DNA of 48,202 nucleotides from Thermomicrobiales bacterium (GTDB lineage Bacteria; Chloroflexota; Chloroflexia; Thermomicrobiales; UBA6265). Made by a program: the position numbers and the translations under genes. Below the pieces are notes generated by a model. It saw nothing but the letters and a program-made list of their open reading frames with translations, was not told the DNA's origin and did not search any database. Positions 17,056 through 25,761 of this stretch are shown piece by piece (within the stretch, counting starts at the first letter, position 1; every line of letters starts with the position of its first letter). The DNA lies in NCBI GenBank assembly GCA_020432165.1, contig JAGQGU010000037.1:1-48202 (forward strand), given 5' to 3'.

Positions 17056-18600
17056 TTGACCCTTTTCCGCTCGGTCCCGCTCAAGTTCCTCTGGCTGCTG
17101 CTGGCGCTCTTTGCGGCCAAGGGCCTGGTGACCACGTTCGCGTTCCCGGCGTTTTCCGGCCACGATGAAGTCGCCCACTACGCCTATCTGCGTATCTTCG
17201 CGGAGGAGGGACGTGTTCCCGTCATTCCGAATCTGGAGGAGTGGCAAGCCGAGTATCAGGCCCTGGGAGATCACTTCCAGTGGGACAAGATACCGGCGGA
17301 GCTCTACAAATACGCCCACGAAGATGGCCGCATCACCGCCTATACCACCAAGGACTGGTTCGGGGGGCAGAGTCAGCCAATCTGGGTCGTGCAGGTATTG
17401 GGCAAGTATTACCCCTCAGGTTGGGTCTACACTGGCAACCATCCACCCCTCTACTATCTCTATCTGACTCCGGTCTACCATTTGGTGAAGAACCTGCCGG
17501 TGGATGAGCAGCTCTACATATTTCGGCTGGCCACGATTCCGCTCGGTATGGCGACGGTGGTTTTTGCGTATCTCACCGTGCGCACGCTCTTTCCACGCGA
17601 CAAGTTCCTGGCCATGACCGTGCCCGCCTTTGTCGCCTTTCAACCTCAGATCTCCTACGAAAGCACCATGCTCAATAACGATATCCTTGCCATCGCGATC
17701 ACCAGCGCGGTGGTGTGGATGCTGACGCTGGGTCTGCGCAAACGCTTCCCCTGGTGGATATGCATGGTGATCGGTCTCCTCTTTGGTTTCTCCATGCTCG
17801 CCAAGGCCACCTCGGTGATGGTGGCGCTCCTGATCGCCATCGCGATGGCATTCGGCATCGGTATTCGCCGCTGGAAGCAGTGGGTACCCAAGGGAGCACT
17901 TACGGCGGCTATCGCCGGAATCCTGGCACTGCCGTGGTACCTCTACATGTATGTTCAATATGGTGATGCAACTGCGCTCAATGCGGTCAAGGAGCTGCAG
18001 TGGTGGAACTATTCCAGCGGCGATAATCCCGCTATCCGGGAGATGCTCACCAATCGCTGGTTCCATTGGGATCGATGGAGAGAAACCTGGGGGGCCTTTG
18101 GCTGGCGTCGTGTCCAACTCGATATGGGTGGTGACGCGACATTACTGCGACTGCTCCTGTGGCTCACGCTCTTTGGGGTGGTTGGGCTGGCGGTTTATGC
18201 GCTCCGCTTCCTGCGTACCCAACGGGAGATCATTGCGCTGGAGGAATCCGGACTCAGCTTCAGTGAGATTCGCGATCATCGCGACGAAACCCTGGCCATC
18301 CTGCCCTGGCAAGTGACTGGTGTCCTCACCATGGGTGTCGCCTGTGTGGTGGGTTACTACGCGGTGCTCCAGTTCGGCACATCGTTCGCGCTCACCCAGG
18401 CCCGCTATTACTTTCCCATGATCGTACCGGCCGCAATTCTCCTGATGCTTGGCTTCCGCAGCTGGTTCCCGCGACACTGGTTACCCTATGTCGGCGCAGT
18501 TATCTTCCTCGGACTGGTTGTGCTGAATATCTACATCTATGCGGCATTCGTCATCCCATTCTGGCCCGGCTACATCAGTACCATGCCCGCCATCCACTAA
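17056..18600 (+). CDS. GT-C-fold membrane glycosyltransferase, second paralogue
   Basis: This 514-residue protein is clearly related to the preceding gene over its full length. Shared blocks include FSGHDEVAHYAYLRIFAEEGR, GNHPPLYYLYLTPVYHL, QPQISYESTMLNNDILAI, and a TQARYYFPMIVPA block near the C-terminus. About eleven membrane segments are seen. The TTG start at 17056 has GGGAG six bases upstream. Adjacent paralogues suggest a tandem duplication, with possible different acceptors in one cell-surface glycan pathway; neither substrate can be read from the sequence. Confidence 0.78.
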   Translation: MTLFRSVPLKFLWLLLALFAAKGLVTTFAFPAFSGHDEVAHYAYLRIFAEEGRVPVIPNLEEWQAEYQALGDHFQWDKIPAELYKYAHEDGRITAYTTKDWFGGQSQPIWVVQVLGKYYPSGWVYTGNHPPLYYLYLTPVYHLVKNLPVDEQLYIFRLATIPLGMATVVFAYLTVRTLFPRDKFLAMTVPAFVAFQPQISYESTMLNNDILAIAITSAVVWMLTLGLRKRFPWWICMVIGLLFGFSMLAKATSVMVALLIAIAMAFGIGIRRWKQWVPKGALTAAIAGILALPWYLYMYVQYGDATALNAVKELQWWNYSSGDNPAIREMLTNRWFHWDRWRETWGAFGWRRVQLDMGGDATLLRLLLWLTLFGVVGLAVYALRFLRTQREIIALEESGLSFSEIRDHRDETLAILPWQVTGVLTMGVACVVGYYAVLQFGTSFALTQARYYFPMIVPAAILLMLGFRSWFPRHWLPYVGAVIFLGLVVLNIYIYAAFVIPFWPGYISTMPAIH

Positions 18601-18607
18601 TGGAAAA

Positions 18608-18633
18608 GGCGAGGTGGATAGCTCCACCTCGCC
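18608..18633 (-). terminator. Terminator of the HdeD-family gene
   Basis: The stem GGCGAGGTGGA / TCCACCTCGCC with loop TAGC (plus strand) is followed on the minus strand by TTTTCC, a short U-run. It lies between convergent genes and can serve the minus-strand one, with possible use by the plus strand. Confidence 0.75.
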
Positions 18634-18648
18634 CCGTGTCTACCAACC

Positions 18649-19206
18649 TTACTTCAGCGTGCGTACCTTGAAACCAAAGAGAATCTCCGTGACGCCGATG
18701 AGAATCGCGTAGATACCGATCAACCAGATCAAGCTCAATGCACCCGTGCCGGGGAAGGCGATCATGATGAATCCGAAGACGATGTTCACCAGGCCCAGAA
18801 GCCCCATCGTCCATTCGTTGTCGATCACCTTACGCAGGCGAATGGCTTCGACAATCTCCACGACACCAGCCCAAATCGCGAAAATACCGATGGTCACAAT
18901 CAACCAGACCGCAGTAAATCCTGGCCAGGCCATGATGAAGATACCGGCGAAAATGGCAGCGATACCGACAAGAATGTGAGGCCAGATGCTCTCGATTTCA
19001 GCACGATTGACCACTGTCGCGCTGATCGCGAAGACGCCATCGAAAACCAGCCAGAATCCGGCGAGCCAGATCAGGGTTGCCAATGTCAGACCGGGCCAGG
19101 CCCAGGCTGTGATACCGAAGACGATCGCCAGAATTCCGCGGAGGACAAAGAGCCACCAATTCTGGGCAACTGCCCCCGTCAAATCCCTCGCAGACATTGA
19201 AAACAT
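18649..19206 (-). CDS. HdeD-family membrane protein (DUF308)
   Basis: This 185-residue inner-membrane protein has three repeated pairs of helices, such as LRGILAIVFGITAWAWPGLTL, VGIAAIFAGIFIMAWPGF and LGLVNIVFGFIMIAFPGTGA. Each carries the WPG/FPG turn that defines HdeD/DUF308. In enterobacteria HdeD helps survival in acid at high cell density; the role here is unknown. GGAGGG lies six bases before the ATG at 19206. It is a single-gene unit. Confidence 0.88.
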   Translation of the reverse strand: MFSMSARDLTGAVAQNWWLFVLRGILAIVFGITAWAWPGLTLATLIWLAGFWLVFDGVFAISATVVNRAEIESIWPHILVGIAAIFAGIFIMAWPGFTAVWLIVTIGIFAIWAGVVEIVEAIRLRKVIDNEWTMGLLGLVNIVFGFIMIAFPGTGALSLIWLIGIYAILIGVTEILFGFKVRTLK

Positions 19207-19304
19207 ACGCTTCCCTCCTCAACGCATATTGATGACATGGCAAGATGCCAGTCACACAATCATACAGCCACGATATTTGATAGACATAATGATATCGACT
19301 GATC

Positions 19305-20729
19305 CTAATCGAATGTCAGATTCGGATATGCCCTGGCGATACGATCCGGAATAACCGGGACGAGATTGGGGACAAAAGCCTTGTGAACGTAGCGCCTCCA
19401 CAGGAGCACGATGCCGATACCAAGCAGCATGCCACTGGCAATGAGAACCTCAGGCTGTCCATAGATCCCCACCAGCCACGAAACGAGCAGCGTGCTGAAG
19501 GGCATGACGCCATTGAAAGCAAGTGTGTTCAGGCTCATCACCCGACCACGTAACTGATCGGGCGCAGTCTGCTGGAGTCTGGTGGAAAGCTGGGTATTCC
19601 CCATGCTAAAGCTGAATCCACTAATCATTACACCCGGAATGGCCAACCAGACATTGGGAGCGAAGCCGAGCCACACGAGGCCAACGCACAGACCAACCAT
19701 CGCGATTTTCATACGCTTGCGAGCGGCTGTTTCCGTCTTGCGGCCGCGCAGCAGCACAAACGCACCAGTAAGTGACCCGACACCGAGAGCGCTGAGCATA
19801 TACCCAACCCAGCCATCACTACCGCCCAATACATTGGTGGTGTAGAGGGGCAGGAGCACGAGGAGGTTAGGGGAGACAAAGAAGCTTACCAATGCCTGCA
19901 GCAGTACCAGACCCATTGTGCCCTCGTTGGCACTCACATAGGACATACCATCTTTCAGCTGGTTCAGGGCGCTGGTGGATTGCTTGGGGCGTTCGCGCTT
20001 CGGCACAATCTTGCCCAGGCCAATCAGTGTGGTCATGGGGGCCAGTAACGTGAAGATGTTCACCACAAAGGCGCCAGCTAACCCGATGATGCTGATAGCA
20101 GTCGCTGCCAATGCGGGACCGACGATACGAGTAGCGTTAAAGCTGGCGGAGTTCAGCGCAATCGCCTGCGGCAGATCACGCTTCGGCACGAGTTCACTGA
20201 CAAATGCCTGCTGGGCGGGTAATTCAAACGAGGAGATGAGTCCCGCAAGCGCCGCAAGCACGAGGATGTGCCAGTATTCCAATCGACCCGAGCCGATGAG
20301 CACCGCATAGATTGCAGAGATGCATCCCAGCAATCCGAGAGAGATGATGACGATTCTGCGACGATCGAAGCGATCGGCGAGGACGCCGCCGTAAAGACTG
20401 AAGAAGAGCATTGGTAACGCCGAGACGACATTAATCGCACCGATGGCAAAAGCCGAGGTGGTAAGACTCAACACCACCAACTGCATACCAACGTTCTGCA
20501 TCCAGCCGCCACCCAGAGCAACCAGCTGGCTCAGCCAATAGCGCCGAAAAGGGATGTGCATCAGTGCCGAGGGCCATTGCATCTGGCCAAAATGAGCAAG
20601 GTTCGGCAATCTGCTCCGACCACCAGTCACGCTGGGCGCGCTCTTGAAACGCCTCTTTTTCGGGGTGGACTCGTCCGGCACTGCGTTGCTCTCAGGCAAA
20701 TTCGTCTCGCCGGATGGATCGGATGGCAT
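19305..20729 (-). CDS. MFS exporter (EntS-like)
   Basis: This 474-residue major facilitator belongs to the MFS_3/EntS-type group. Around 55 polar residues precede the membrane part. Visible motifs are GGVLADRFDRRRIVI, the cytoplasmic loop 2-3 motif, and RLQQTAPDQLRGRVMSLN in the second half. Twelve hydrophobic segments follow the N-tail. I set the start at 20729 because AGGGGA precedes it; upstream in-frame ATGs at 20756 and 20780 are possible. The cargo cannot be deduced; related proteins export siderophores or drugs. Confidence 0.82.
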   Translation of the reverse strand: MPSDPSGETNLPESNAVPDESTPKKRRFKSAPSVTGGRSRLPNLAHFGQMQWPSALMHIPFRRYWLSQLVALGGGWMQNVGMQLVVLSLTTSAFAIGAINVVSALPMLFFSLYGGVLADRFDRRRIVIISLGLLGCISAIYAVLIGSGRLEYWHILVLAALAGLISSFELPAQQAFVSELVPKRDLPQAIALNSASFNATRIVGPALAATAISIIGLAGAFVVNIFTLLAPMTTLIGLGKIVPKRERPKQSTSALNQLKDGMSYVSANEGTMGLVLLQALVSFFVSPNLLVLLPLYTTNVLGGSDGWVGYMLSALGVGSLTGAFVLLRGRKTETAARKRMKIAMVGLCVGLVWLGFAPNVWLAIPGVMISGFSFSMGNTQLSTRLQQTAPDQLRGRVMSLNTLAFNGVMPFSTLLVSWLVGIYGQPEVLIASGMLLGIGIVLLWRRYVHKAFVPNLVPVIPDRIARAYPNLTFD

Positions 20730-20816
20730 GTCGGTATGTCCCCTGGCGTCAACCATCAGTCGATAGGGATGGTCGTGCAAGGCATTATGCCGGAGGTCTG
20801 ACCATTCGGGTAGTGA

Positions 20817-21824
20817 CTATTCCGCGGAATTCGGCGATTTACGGAAGAAGCTGGTGCGTCCGCGTCGGGCTGTCGTTGATTCTGGCATTGGCCGAGGCTG
20901 TTCGATGGTCAACAACACACTCAAGCCGACAATGATCACCGTAAAGATCAGCGCAACGATGGCCGTAAGGCTGATCGCCTTGTCAGTTCCCCACTGCTGC
21001 TGCGCCACTCCAAGAAACCAGAGAGCCAGAACGATTGAGAAGACTGGATCTTTCAAGACCAGGCTCATCAACGCCGCCACAAAGACCAGAATGAGCACAA
21101 CTACTACTGTAGTGCCGCGCATGCCCAATGGCTGCTGCCAGTGCTGTTCCCACGTGATCACCCAGAGCATAAGCGAGTACGCGGAGGCAGCACCCAGCGA
21201 ACTGACCGCCAGGATGCGCTTCCAGCCAGCAACACTCTTCTCCAAAAGCGCCGTCAGATAGCAAGCCGTCACGAGCACTGTGGTAATGGCGATACTCGCC
21301 AGGCCCACTTCATGCCAGTGCCAGATTTGACTCACTACCCAGATGACCGAGGAAACAAGGGCTGCAACCAGAGCGGGTCCCGTGCGCCTTATGTGGGTGG
21401 CAGCACGCCCCGCGGGTGTCATGCTCCAGATCAGATAGATCAGTAGCAGTGACAGAATGATCCACCACATCAGCATCGTCCAGCGCGCGGGCAAGAGAGC
21501 AATGCTCTCCTGGCGTAACTCATTCCACACCGACGTATTGTTCAGATGTTGCATGGTGGAGAACCACGCCACCAGCCCGACAACTCCGACCAATACCAAT
21601 GGCACCAACCCCCATAGCCAGGGATGCTCCTTCTTCTGGGTTGGTGGCAGCGGCAACGGTTCCGCCTCGACATGGGGGATGGGAATAAGCGCTGTCTGCG
21701 GTTGGGTCGATGCCTCCTCAGGTTCGCTCCCGTCATCCAGCAACCAATCGGGTTCGGGACCTAAATCCGAGTCATCCGCTTGCCTTTTATCTGGCTGTGG
21801 TACATCATCGTTCGTGGTACTCAT
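20817..21824 (-). CDS. Hypothetical polytopic membrane protein with acidic N-terminus
   Basis: This 335-residue protein was not recognised. Residues 1-65 are polar, acidic and proline-rich (PEPDWLLDDGSEPEEAS), probably a disordered cytoplasmic tail. About nine hydrophobic helices follow, beginning at WLWGLVPLVLVGVVGLVAWF, and the C-terminus is basic. The start at 21824 lies only six bases after a TACAAT hexamer (minus strand, 21836-21831) and has no ribosome binding site, so the mRNA may be leaderless. The MFS gene starts 87 bases downstream. Confidence 0.65.
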   Translation of the reverse strand: MSTTNDDVPQPDKRQADDSDLGPEPDWLLDDGSEPEEASTQPQTALIPIPHVEAEPLPLPPTQKKEHPWLWGLVPLVLVGVVGLVAWFSTMQHLNNTSVWNELRQESIALLPARWTMLMWWIILSLLLIYLIWSMTPAGRAATHIRRTGPALVAALVSSVIWVVSQIWHWHEVGLASIAITTVLVTACYLTALLEKSVAGWKRILAVSSLGAASAYSLMLWVITWEQHWQQPLGMRGTTVVVVLILVFVAALMSLVLKDPVFSIVLALWFLGVAQQQWGTDKAISLTAIVALIFTVIIVGLSVLLTIEQPRPMPESTTARRGRTSFFRKSPNSAE

Positions 21825-21937
21825 GGCGCTATTGTATAGTGCTGCACGGACATTGCAGTGGGGGTCAGCAGGAAATCGACCCAACCGCTGCTCCGTCACC
21901 TTCACTTGGTCAACATTCCCCGGGGAGATTTCGCCTC

Positions 21938-23704
21938 TTGTCTGCTGCCGTCACCGAACAGGATTACAGCGCCTCGACGCTGCTGAAAAGATTCGCCACC
22001 TACTACGCACCATACAAAAAGCTCTTTGCTATCGACTTCGGCTGTGCCATTCTCAGCGGATTGCTGGAGCTTGCCTTCCCGATCGCGGTGCAGCGCTTCA
22101 TCGACACGTTGCTTCCCGGCGGTGACTGGGGACGCATCATCGCCGCGTCGATTGCGCTGGCCATCATCTACTTCATCAATACGGGCTTCATGGTCGTGGT
22201 GAACTACTGGGGCCATATGCTCGGTATCAATATCGAATCCGAGATGCGCCGTCGTGCCTTCGATCATCTCCAGCGCCTCGCCTTCCGCTTCTTTGATAAC
22301 AACAAAACCGGTCATCTGATCGGACGTGTCACCCGCGATCTCGAGGATATTGGGGAAGTTGCCCACCACGGACCGGAAGATCTCTTCATCGCGATCATGA
22401 CGCTGATCGGTGCCTTCTGGCTGATGTTCTCCATTCATCCGCCGCTGGCGTGGATCACCGCCATTGTTGTACCGATGGTGATGGTGCTCACATCGCATTA
22501 CGGCAGCCGCATGACTCGCACCTGGCGGGATATGTTCGGTCGTGTCGGCGACTTCAATGCCCGTATCGAAAACAATGTCAGCGGTATCCGTGTTGTACAG
22601 GCGTTTGCGAACGAAGACCACGAGCGCGCCCTCTTCGCCGTCGACAACAAGAACTATCGTGCCACCAAGCTGGAAGCCTACAAGCTGATGGCGGCGAGCA
22701 TGAGCCTGAACTATATCGGCATGCGCCTCACGCAGTTGATCGTGATGGTGGCCGGCACCTACTACGTCATCGAGAACCAGATCACGAATGGCGAGTTCGT
22801 CGCGTTCCTGCTATTGGTCAATGTCTTCTTCCGGCCGATCGAGAAGTTGAATGCGGTGTTGGAGATCTATCCGAAGGGTCTCGCCGGCTTCCGCCGCTAT
22901 GTGGAGCTGATCGACGAGACACCCGATATCCAGGACAAGCCTGGCGCGATCGATGCTGGTCAACTCCGCGGCGATATTCGCTTCGAAGATGTTTCCTTTG
23001 GGTATACCCCGCAGCGCACCGTATTGAACCAGGTCAATCTGGAGATTCATGCCGGCGAGACGGTCGCCTTCGTCGGACCATCCGGTGCGGGCAAGACGAC
23101 GATTTCGGCACTCCTGCCACGCTTCTACGATGTCACCGGCGGTCGCATCACTATTGATGGCACCGATATTCGGGATATGACCGTCGCCAGCCTGCGTCGG
23201 GAAATCGGTATCGTGCAGCAGGATGTCTTCCTCTTCCACGGCAGCATTCGCGAGAATATCTCCTACGGCAACCTGGGTGCTGATGAGGGCGACATTATGG
23301 ATGCTGCCCGCCGCGCCAAGCTGGATGCCGTCATTGCGGATCTGCCGGATGGACTGGATACCATCATCGGCGAACGCGGCGTGAAGATGAGTGGTGGACA
23401 GAAGCAGCGCCTCAGCATCGCGCGTATGTTCCTCAAGAATCCACCGATTCTGATTCTGGACGAGGCAACATCAGCTCTCGATACTGCCACCGAGCAGGCG
23501 ATCCAGCGCAGCCTCAACGATCTTGCTGTTGGCCGTACCACATTGGTGATCGCGCACCGCCTCGCCACCATCCGTCATGCCGATCGCATCGTGGTCGTCA
23601 CCGAGGATGGCATTGCGGAGCAGGGGAGTCACAAAGAACTGCTGGCACAGGATGGTATCTACCGGCAGTTGCATAACGCGCAGTATGAGGAAGAGGAAAG
23701 CTAA
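21938..23704 (+). CDS. ABC exporter, fused membrane and ATPase domains
   Basis: This 588-residue half-transporter probably works as a homodimer. Six membrane helices fill residues 1-320. The nucleotide-binding domain has Walker A GPSGAGKTT near residue 380, Q-loop GIVQQDVFLFHG, signature MSGGQKQR near 484, Walker B ILILDEATSALD near 503 with the catalytic Glu, and the H-loop VIAHRLAT. All catalytic residues are canonical. The type is the MsbA/LmrA multidrug or lipid exporter. TTG 21938 was chosen for its upstream GGGGAG. The long frame extends to 21710 without homology. Confidence 0.9.
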   Translation: MSAAVTEQDYSASTLLKRFATYYAPYKKLFAIDFGCAILSGLLELAFPIAVQRFIDTLLPGGDWGRIIAASIALAIIYFINTGFMVVVNYWGHMLGINIESEMRRRAFDHLQRLAFRFFDNNKTGHLIGRVTRDLEDIGEVAHHGPEDLFIAIMTLIGAFWLMFSIHPPLAWITAIVVPMVMVLTSHYGSRMTRTWRDMFGRVGDFNARIENNVSGIRVVQAFANEDHERALFAVDNKNYRATKLEAYKLMAASMSLNYIGMRLTQLIVMVAGTYYVIENQITNGEFVAFLLLVNVFFRPIEKLNAVLEIYPKGLAGFRRYVELIDETPDIQDKPGAIDAGQLRGDIRFEDVSFGYTPQRTVLNQVNLEIHAGETVAFVGPSGAGKTTISALLPRFYDVTGGRITIDGTDIRDMTVASLRREIGIVQQDVFLFHGSIRENISYGNLGADEGDIMDAARRAKLDAVIADLPDGLDTIIGERGVKMSGGQKQRLSIARMFLKNPPILILDEATSALDTATEQAIQRSLNDLAVGRTTLVIAHRLATIRHADRIVVVTEDGIAEQGSHKELLAQDGIYRQLHNAQYEEEES

Positions 23705-23730
23705 GCCCCGGCTGTCATCCGCACAACGAA

Positions 23731-23762
23731 ACCGCCGCCGGAATGCGGGTTCCGGCGGCGGT
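23731..23762. terminator. GC-rich hairpin between convergent genes
   Basis: A perfect 13-bp stem, ACCGCCGCCGGAA / TTCCGGCGGCGGT, with loop TGCGGG lies between the ABC exporter and the XRE regulator. On the minus strand it is followed by TTTCGTT. It probably ends transcription from both sides. Confidence 0.7.
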
Positions 23763-23803
23763 AGTAGCGGGCAAATTGTTGTGCGGCTTGCGCGAGTGAC
23801 CGA

Positions 23804-24064
23804 TTAGTTATCCGTCAGTTCCGCATCGGATGCCGCCAGAATAGATGGAGTGGGCAAACGCATGCTTCGCGCAGCGCCACTAAACTCCTGAATCTCCCCA
23901 GGCACCATATTCAGTGCTTCGGCGAGTCTTCTGGCAATGTGCGGGCGGGGTTCGCTTTTGCCAAGTTCGATTTGTGAAACGGTTACTCGTGCCACACCGG
24001 CACGGTCAGCCAACGTTTGTTGCGACATATGTCGCCGTTGCCGCGCTTCCCGAAGCGTCAGCAT
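23804..24064 (-). CDS. XRE-family transcriptional regulator
   Basis: This 86-residue protein is a Cro/CI-type helix-turn-helix DNA-binding domain. The helices are seen in LREARQRRHMSQQTLADRAG and VARVTVSQIELGKSEPRPHIA, followed by LAEALNMVPGEIQEF. A short tail completes it. The start at 24064 has AGGGAGA eight bases upstream; the in-frame extension to 24265 is not supported. The target is unknown. The nearest candidate sites are repeats in the intergenic region before the aminopeptidase gene. Confidence 0.82.
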   Translation of the reverse strand: MLTLREARQRRHMSQQTLADRAGVARVTVSQIELGKSEPRPHIARRLAEALNMVPGEIQEFSGAARSMRLPTPSILAASDAELTDN

Positions 24065-24431
24065 CCCGATATCTCCCTCACATGTACCCATTGCCGGATC
24101 GAGGTGCGGGGGCACGGGTGATCGATCCGGCTGATCGGATACTCCGATCAACCCACTGCTACTGTAACCCTCGCAGTCACGCGGTGAAAAGGTATACGGT
24201 CGGCCTATTTCGGAACACGAAAGTACTGGTATTGCTCCTAAGAAACCCTCAGACTGAACGTTCACATCGTACGTTCCGTTATCCGCAAAGCATCTCTTTC
24301 GACAAGAAAATCACATCCAAAGTTGAATGTGACGTTCGTACGCACTGTTTGCCGGCATGGCACAGACTGTAGACGATATCCGCTCTACAATGCCTGCAGA
24401 TTGATATTCACACTACGCGGAGACAACGCAC
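24065..24431. other. Intergenic region with ACGTTC repeats
   Basis: No gene was found in these 367 bases. ACGTTC appears at 24258-24263, 24271-24276 and 24332-24337. The first is inside the palindrome GAACGTTC (24256-24263). CGTACG occurs at 24268-24273 and 24337-24342. A TACAAT hexamer at 24386-24391 lies 40 bases before the aminopeptidase start and is a plausible -10. The repeats may be operators for the divergent XRE gene or the peptidase. Confidence 0.4.
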
Positions 24432-25535
24432 ATGAAGAATCCACTCATCGAGAAATGGGCAAAAGCATTGGTTGGCTATTCGGTCGAGGTTCGGCCTGGG
24501 CAGAATGTGGTCATTATGGGACAGACCGCCGCCGAGGATTTGCTGGTTGCCTGCGCCAAAGAGGTGATTGCGGCAGGTGCGCATCCCATCATCTGGCCGC
24601 AGGTGGAAGGCGTGGCACCCTACCTCCTCACGCATGGTTCGGATGAGCAACTTCAATGGCTTTCGCCATTCGAGACCTATGCCCGCACAGAGGCGGATGT
24701 CATGATCAACATCCGCGCCGAAACCAATACCCGTCGTATGAACGAGGTCGATCCAACCCGGCAGCGCCTCTATACCTCCGCGCGCAATGAGCTGAGTGCA
24801 ACCTATATGCAACGCGCGGCCGATGGCGAACTGGACTGGACACTCACACTCTATCCCACCGATGCCTATGCGCAGGATGCAGATATGGATACGGCCGCCT
24901 TCACCGACTTCTGTATGAAAGCGATGAAGCTGGATCAGGACGATCCTGTGGCGGCCTGGCAGGAACTCCACGATGATCAGCAGCGCCTGATCGACTGGCT
25001 GGACGGCAAGAGCGAGATTCGCCTCACCAGCCCGGACACCGATCTGACGGTGAATGTCGCTGGCCGTACCTGGGTGAACAGCGATGGTCGCCGCAACTTC
25101 CCCAGCGGGGAGATTTTCACCGGCCCGGTCGAAACCTCCGCCAATGGTCATATTCGCTTCAGCTTCCCGGTGGTAACGGGTGGCCGCAGAATCGAAGATA
25201 TCCGCCTGAAGTTCGAGGACGGCAAGGTCGTGGACGCCACCGCCTCGAAGAACGAGGAATATCTGATCACAACGCTGGATACGGATGCGGGCGCCCGCTA
25301 CCTCGGTGAATTCGCCTTCGGCACCAACTTCGGAATCCAGACTTTCATCGGCAATATCCTCTTCGACGAAAAGATCGGTGGCACCGTTCACATGGCACTC
25401 GGACGCGGCTATCCGGAAACCGGCAGCCACAATGTCAGCGCCATTCACTGGGATATGATCTGTGATCTCCGCGAGGGTGGAGAGATCACCGTCGATGGGG
25501 AACTCTTCCAAAAGGACGGTACATTCGTGATCTAG
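24432..25535 (+). CDS. M29-family aminopeptidase (thermophilic metalloprotease type)
   Basis: This 367-residue cytoplasmic exopeptidase resembles AmpS/aminopeptidase T. Family blocks are FPSGEIFTGPVE, ARYLGEFAFGTNFGI, and the C-terminal VHMALGRGYPETGSHNVSAI followed by HWDMICDLR, which supply the Glu, His and Asp ligands of a two-metal site. It removes N-terminal amino acids from peptides, with broad specificity in the family. A strong hairpin follows the gene. Confidence 0.92.
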   Translation: MKNPLIEKWAKALVGYSVEVRPGQNVVIMGQTAAEDLLVACAKEVIAAGAHPIIWPQVEGVAPYLLTHGSDEQLQWLSPFETYARTEADVMINIRAETNTRRMNEVDPTRQRLYTSARNELSATYMQRAADGELDWTLTLYPTDAYAQDADMDTAAFTDFCMKAMKLDQDDPVAAWQELHDDQQRLIDWLDGKSEIRLTSPDTDLTVNVAGRTWVNSDGRRNFPSGEIFTGPVETSANGHIRFSFPVVTGGRRIEDIRLKFEDGKVVDATASKNEEYLITTLDTDAGARYLGEFAFGTNFGIQTFIGNILFDEKIGGTVHMALGRGYPETGSHNVSAIHWDMICDLREGGEITVDGELFQKDGTFVI

Positions 25536-25563
25536 AATCACGGTCCGCAATATTGCTATCGCT

Positions 25564-25596
25564 ATTCCTCCCTTTTGCGTTGCAAAGGGGAGGAAT
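25564..25596 (+). terminator. Terminator of the aminopeptidase gene
   Basis: The arms ATTCCTCCCTTTTGC and GCAAAGGGGAGGAAT (one G-T pair) with loop GTT form a 15-bp stem 28 bases after the stop. The sequence TAATTGTG follows. Confidence 0.75.
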
Positions 25597-25626
25597 TAAT
25601 TGTGATCGCCTGCACTATTCACACTG

Positions 25627-25692
25627 TTGACGATATGAGGTGCATGCTACACTGGGCACGAAATGTGATATCCTACCCCGTTGGTTGGATAT
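25627..25692 (+). promoter_or_regulatory. efeUOB promoter region with palindrome
   Basis: TTGACG at 25627-25632 and TACACT at 25648-25653 could be -35 and -10 elements, although the 15-base spacer is short. An imperfect palindrome follows at 25668-25692: outer arms ATATCC and GGATAT, inner ACC and GGT. Its place downstream of the start point suggests an operator for an iron-dependent repressor or a leader hairpin. This is inference. Confidence 0.35.
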
Positions 25693-25761
25693 TTTTCTTT
25701 CCGGCTATGTGTATGGAAGGCGACGCGATCCTATGCAACGAACAGTCTTTGGTGATGACGC

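Noticed and set aside
24408-25550. A 380-codon minus-strand frame opposite the aminopeptidase
   Set aside because: It mirrors the M29 peptidase gene almost exactly and shows no family motif.
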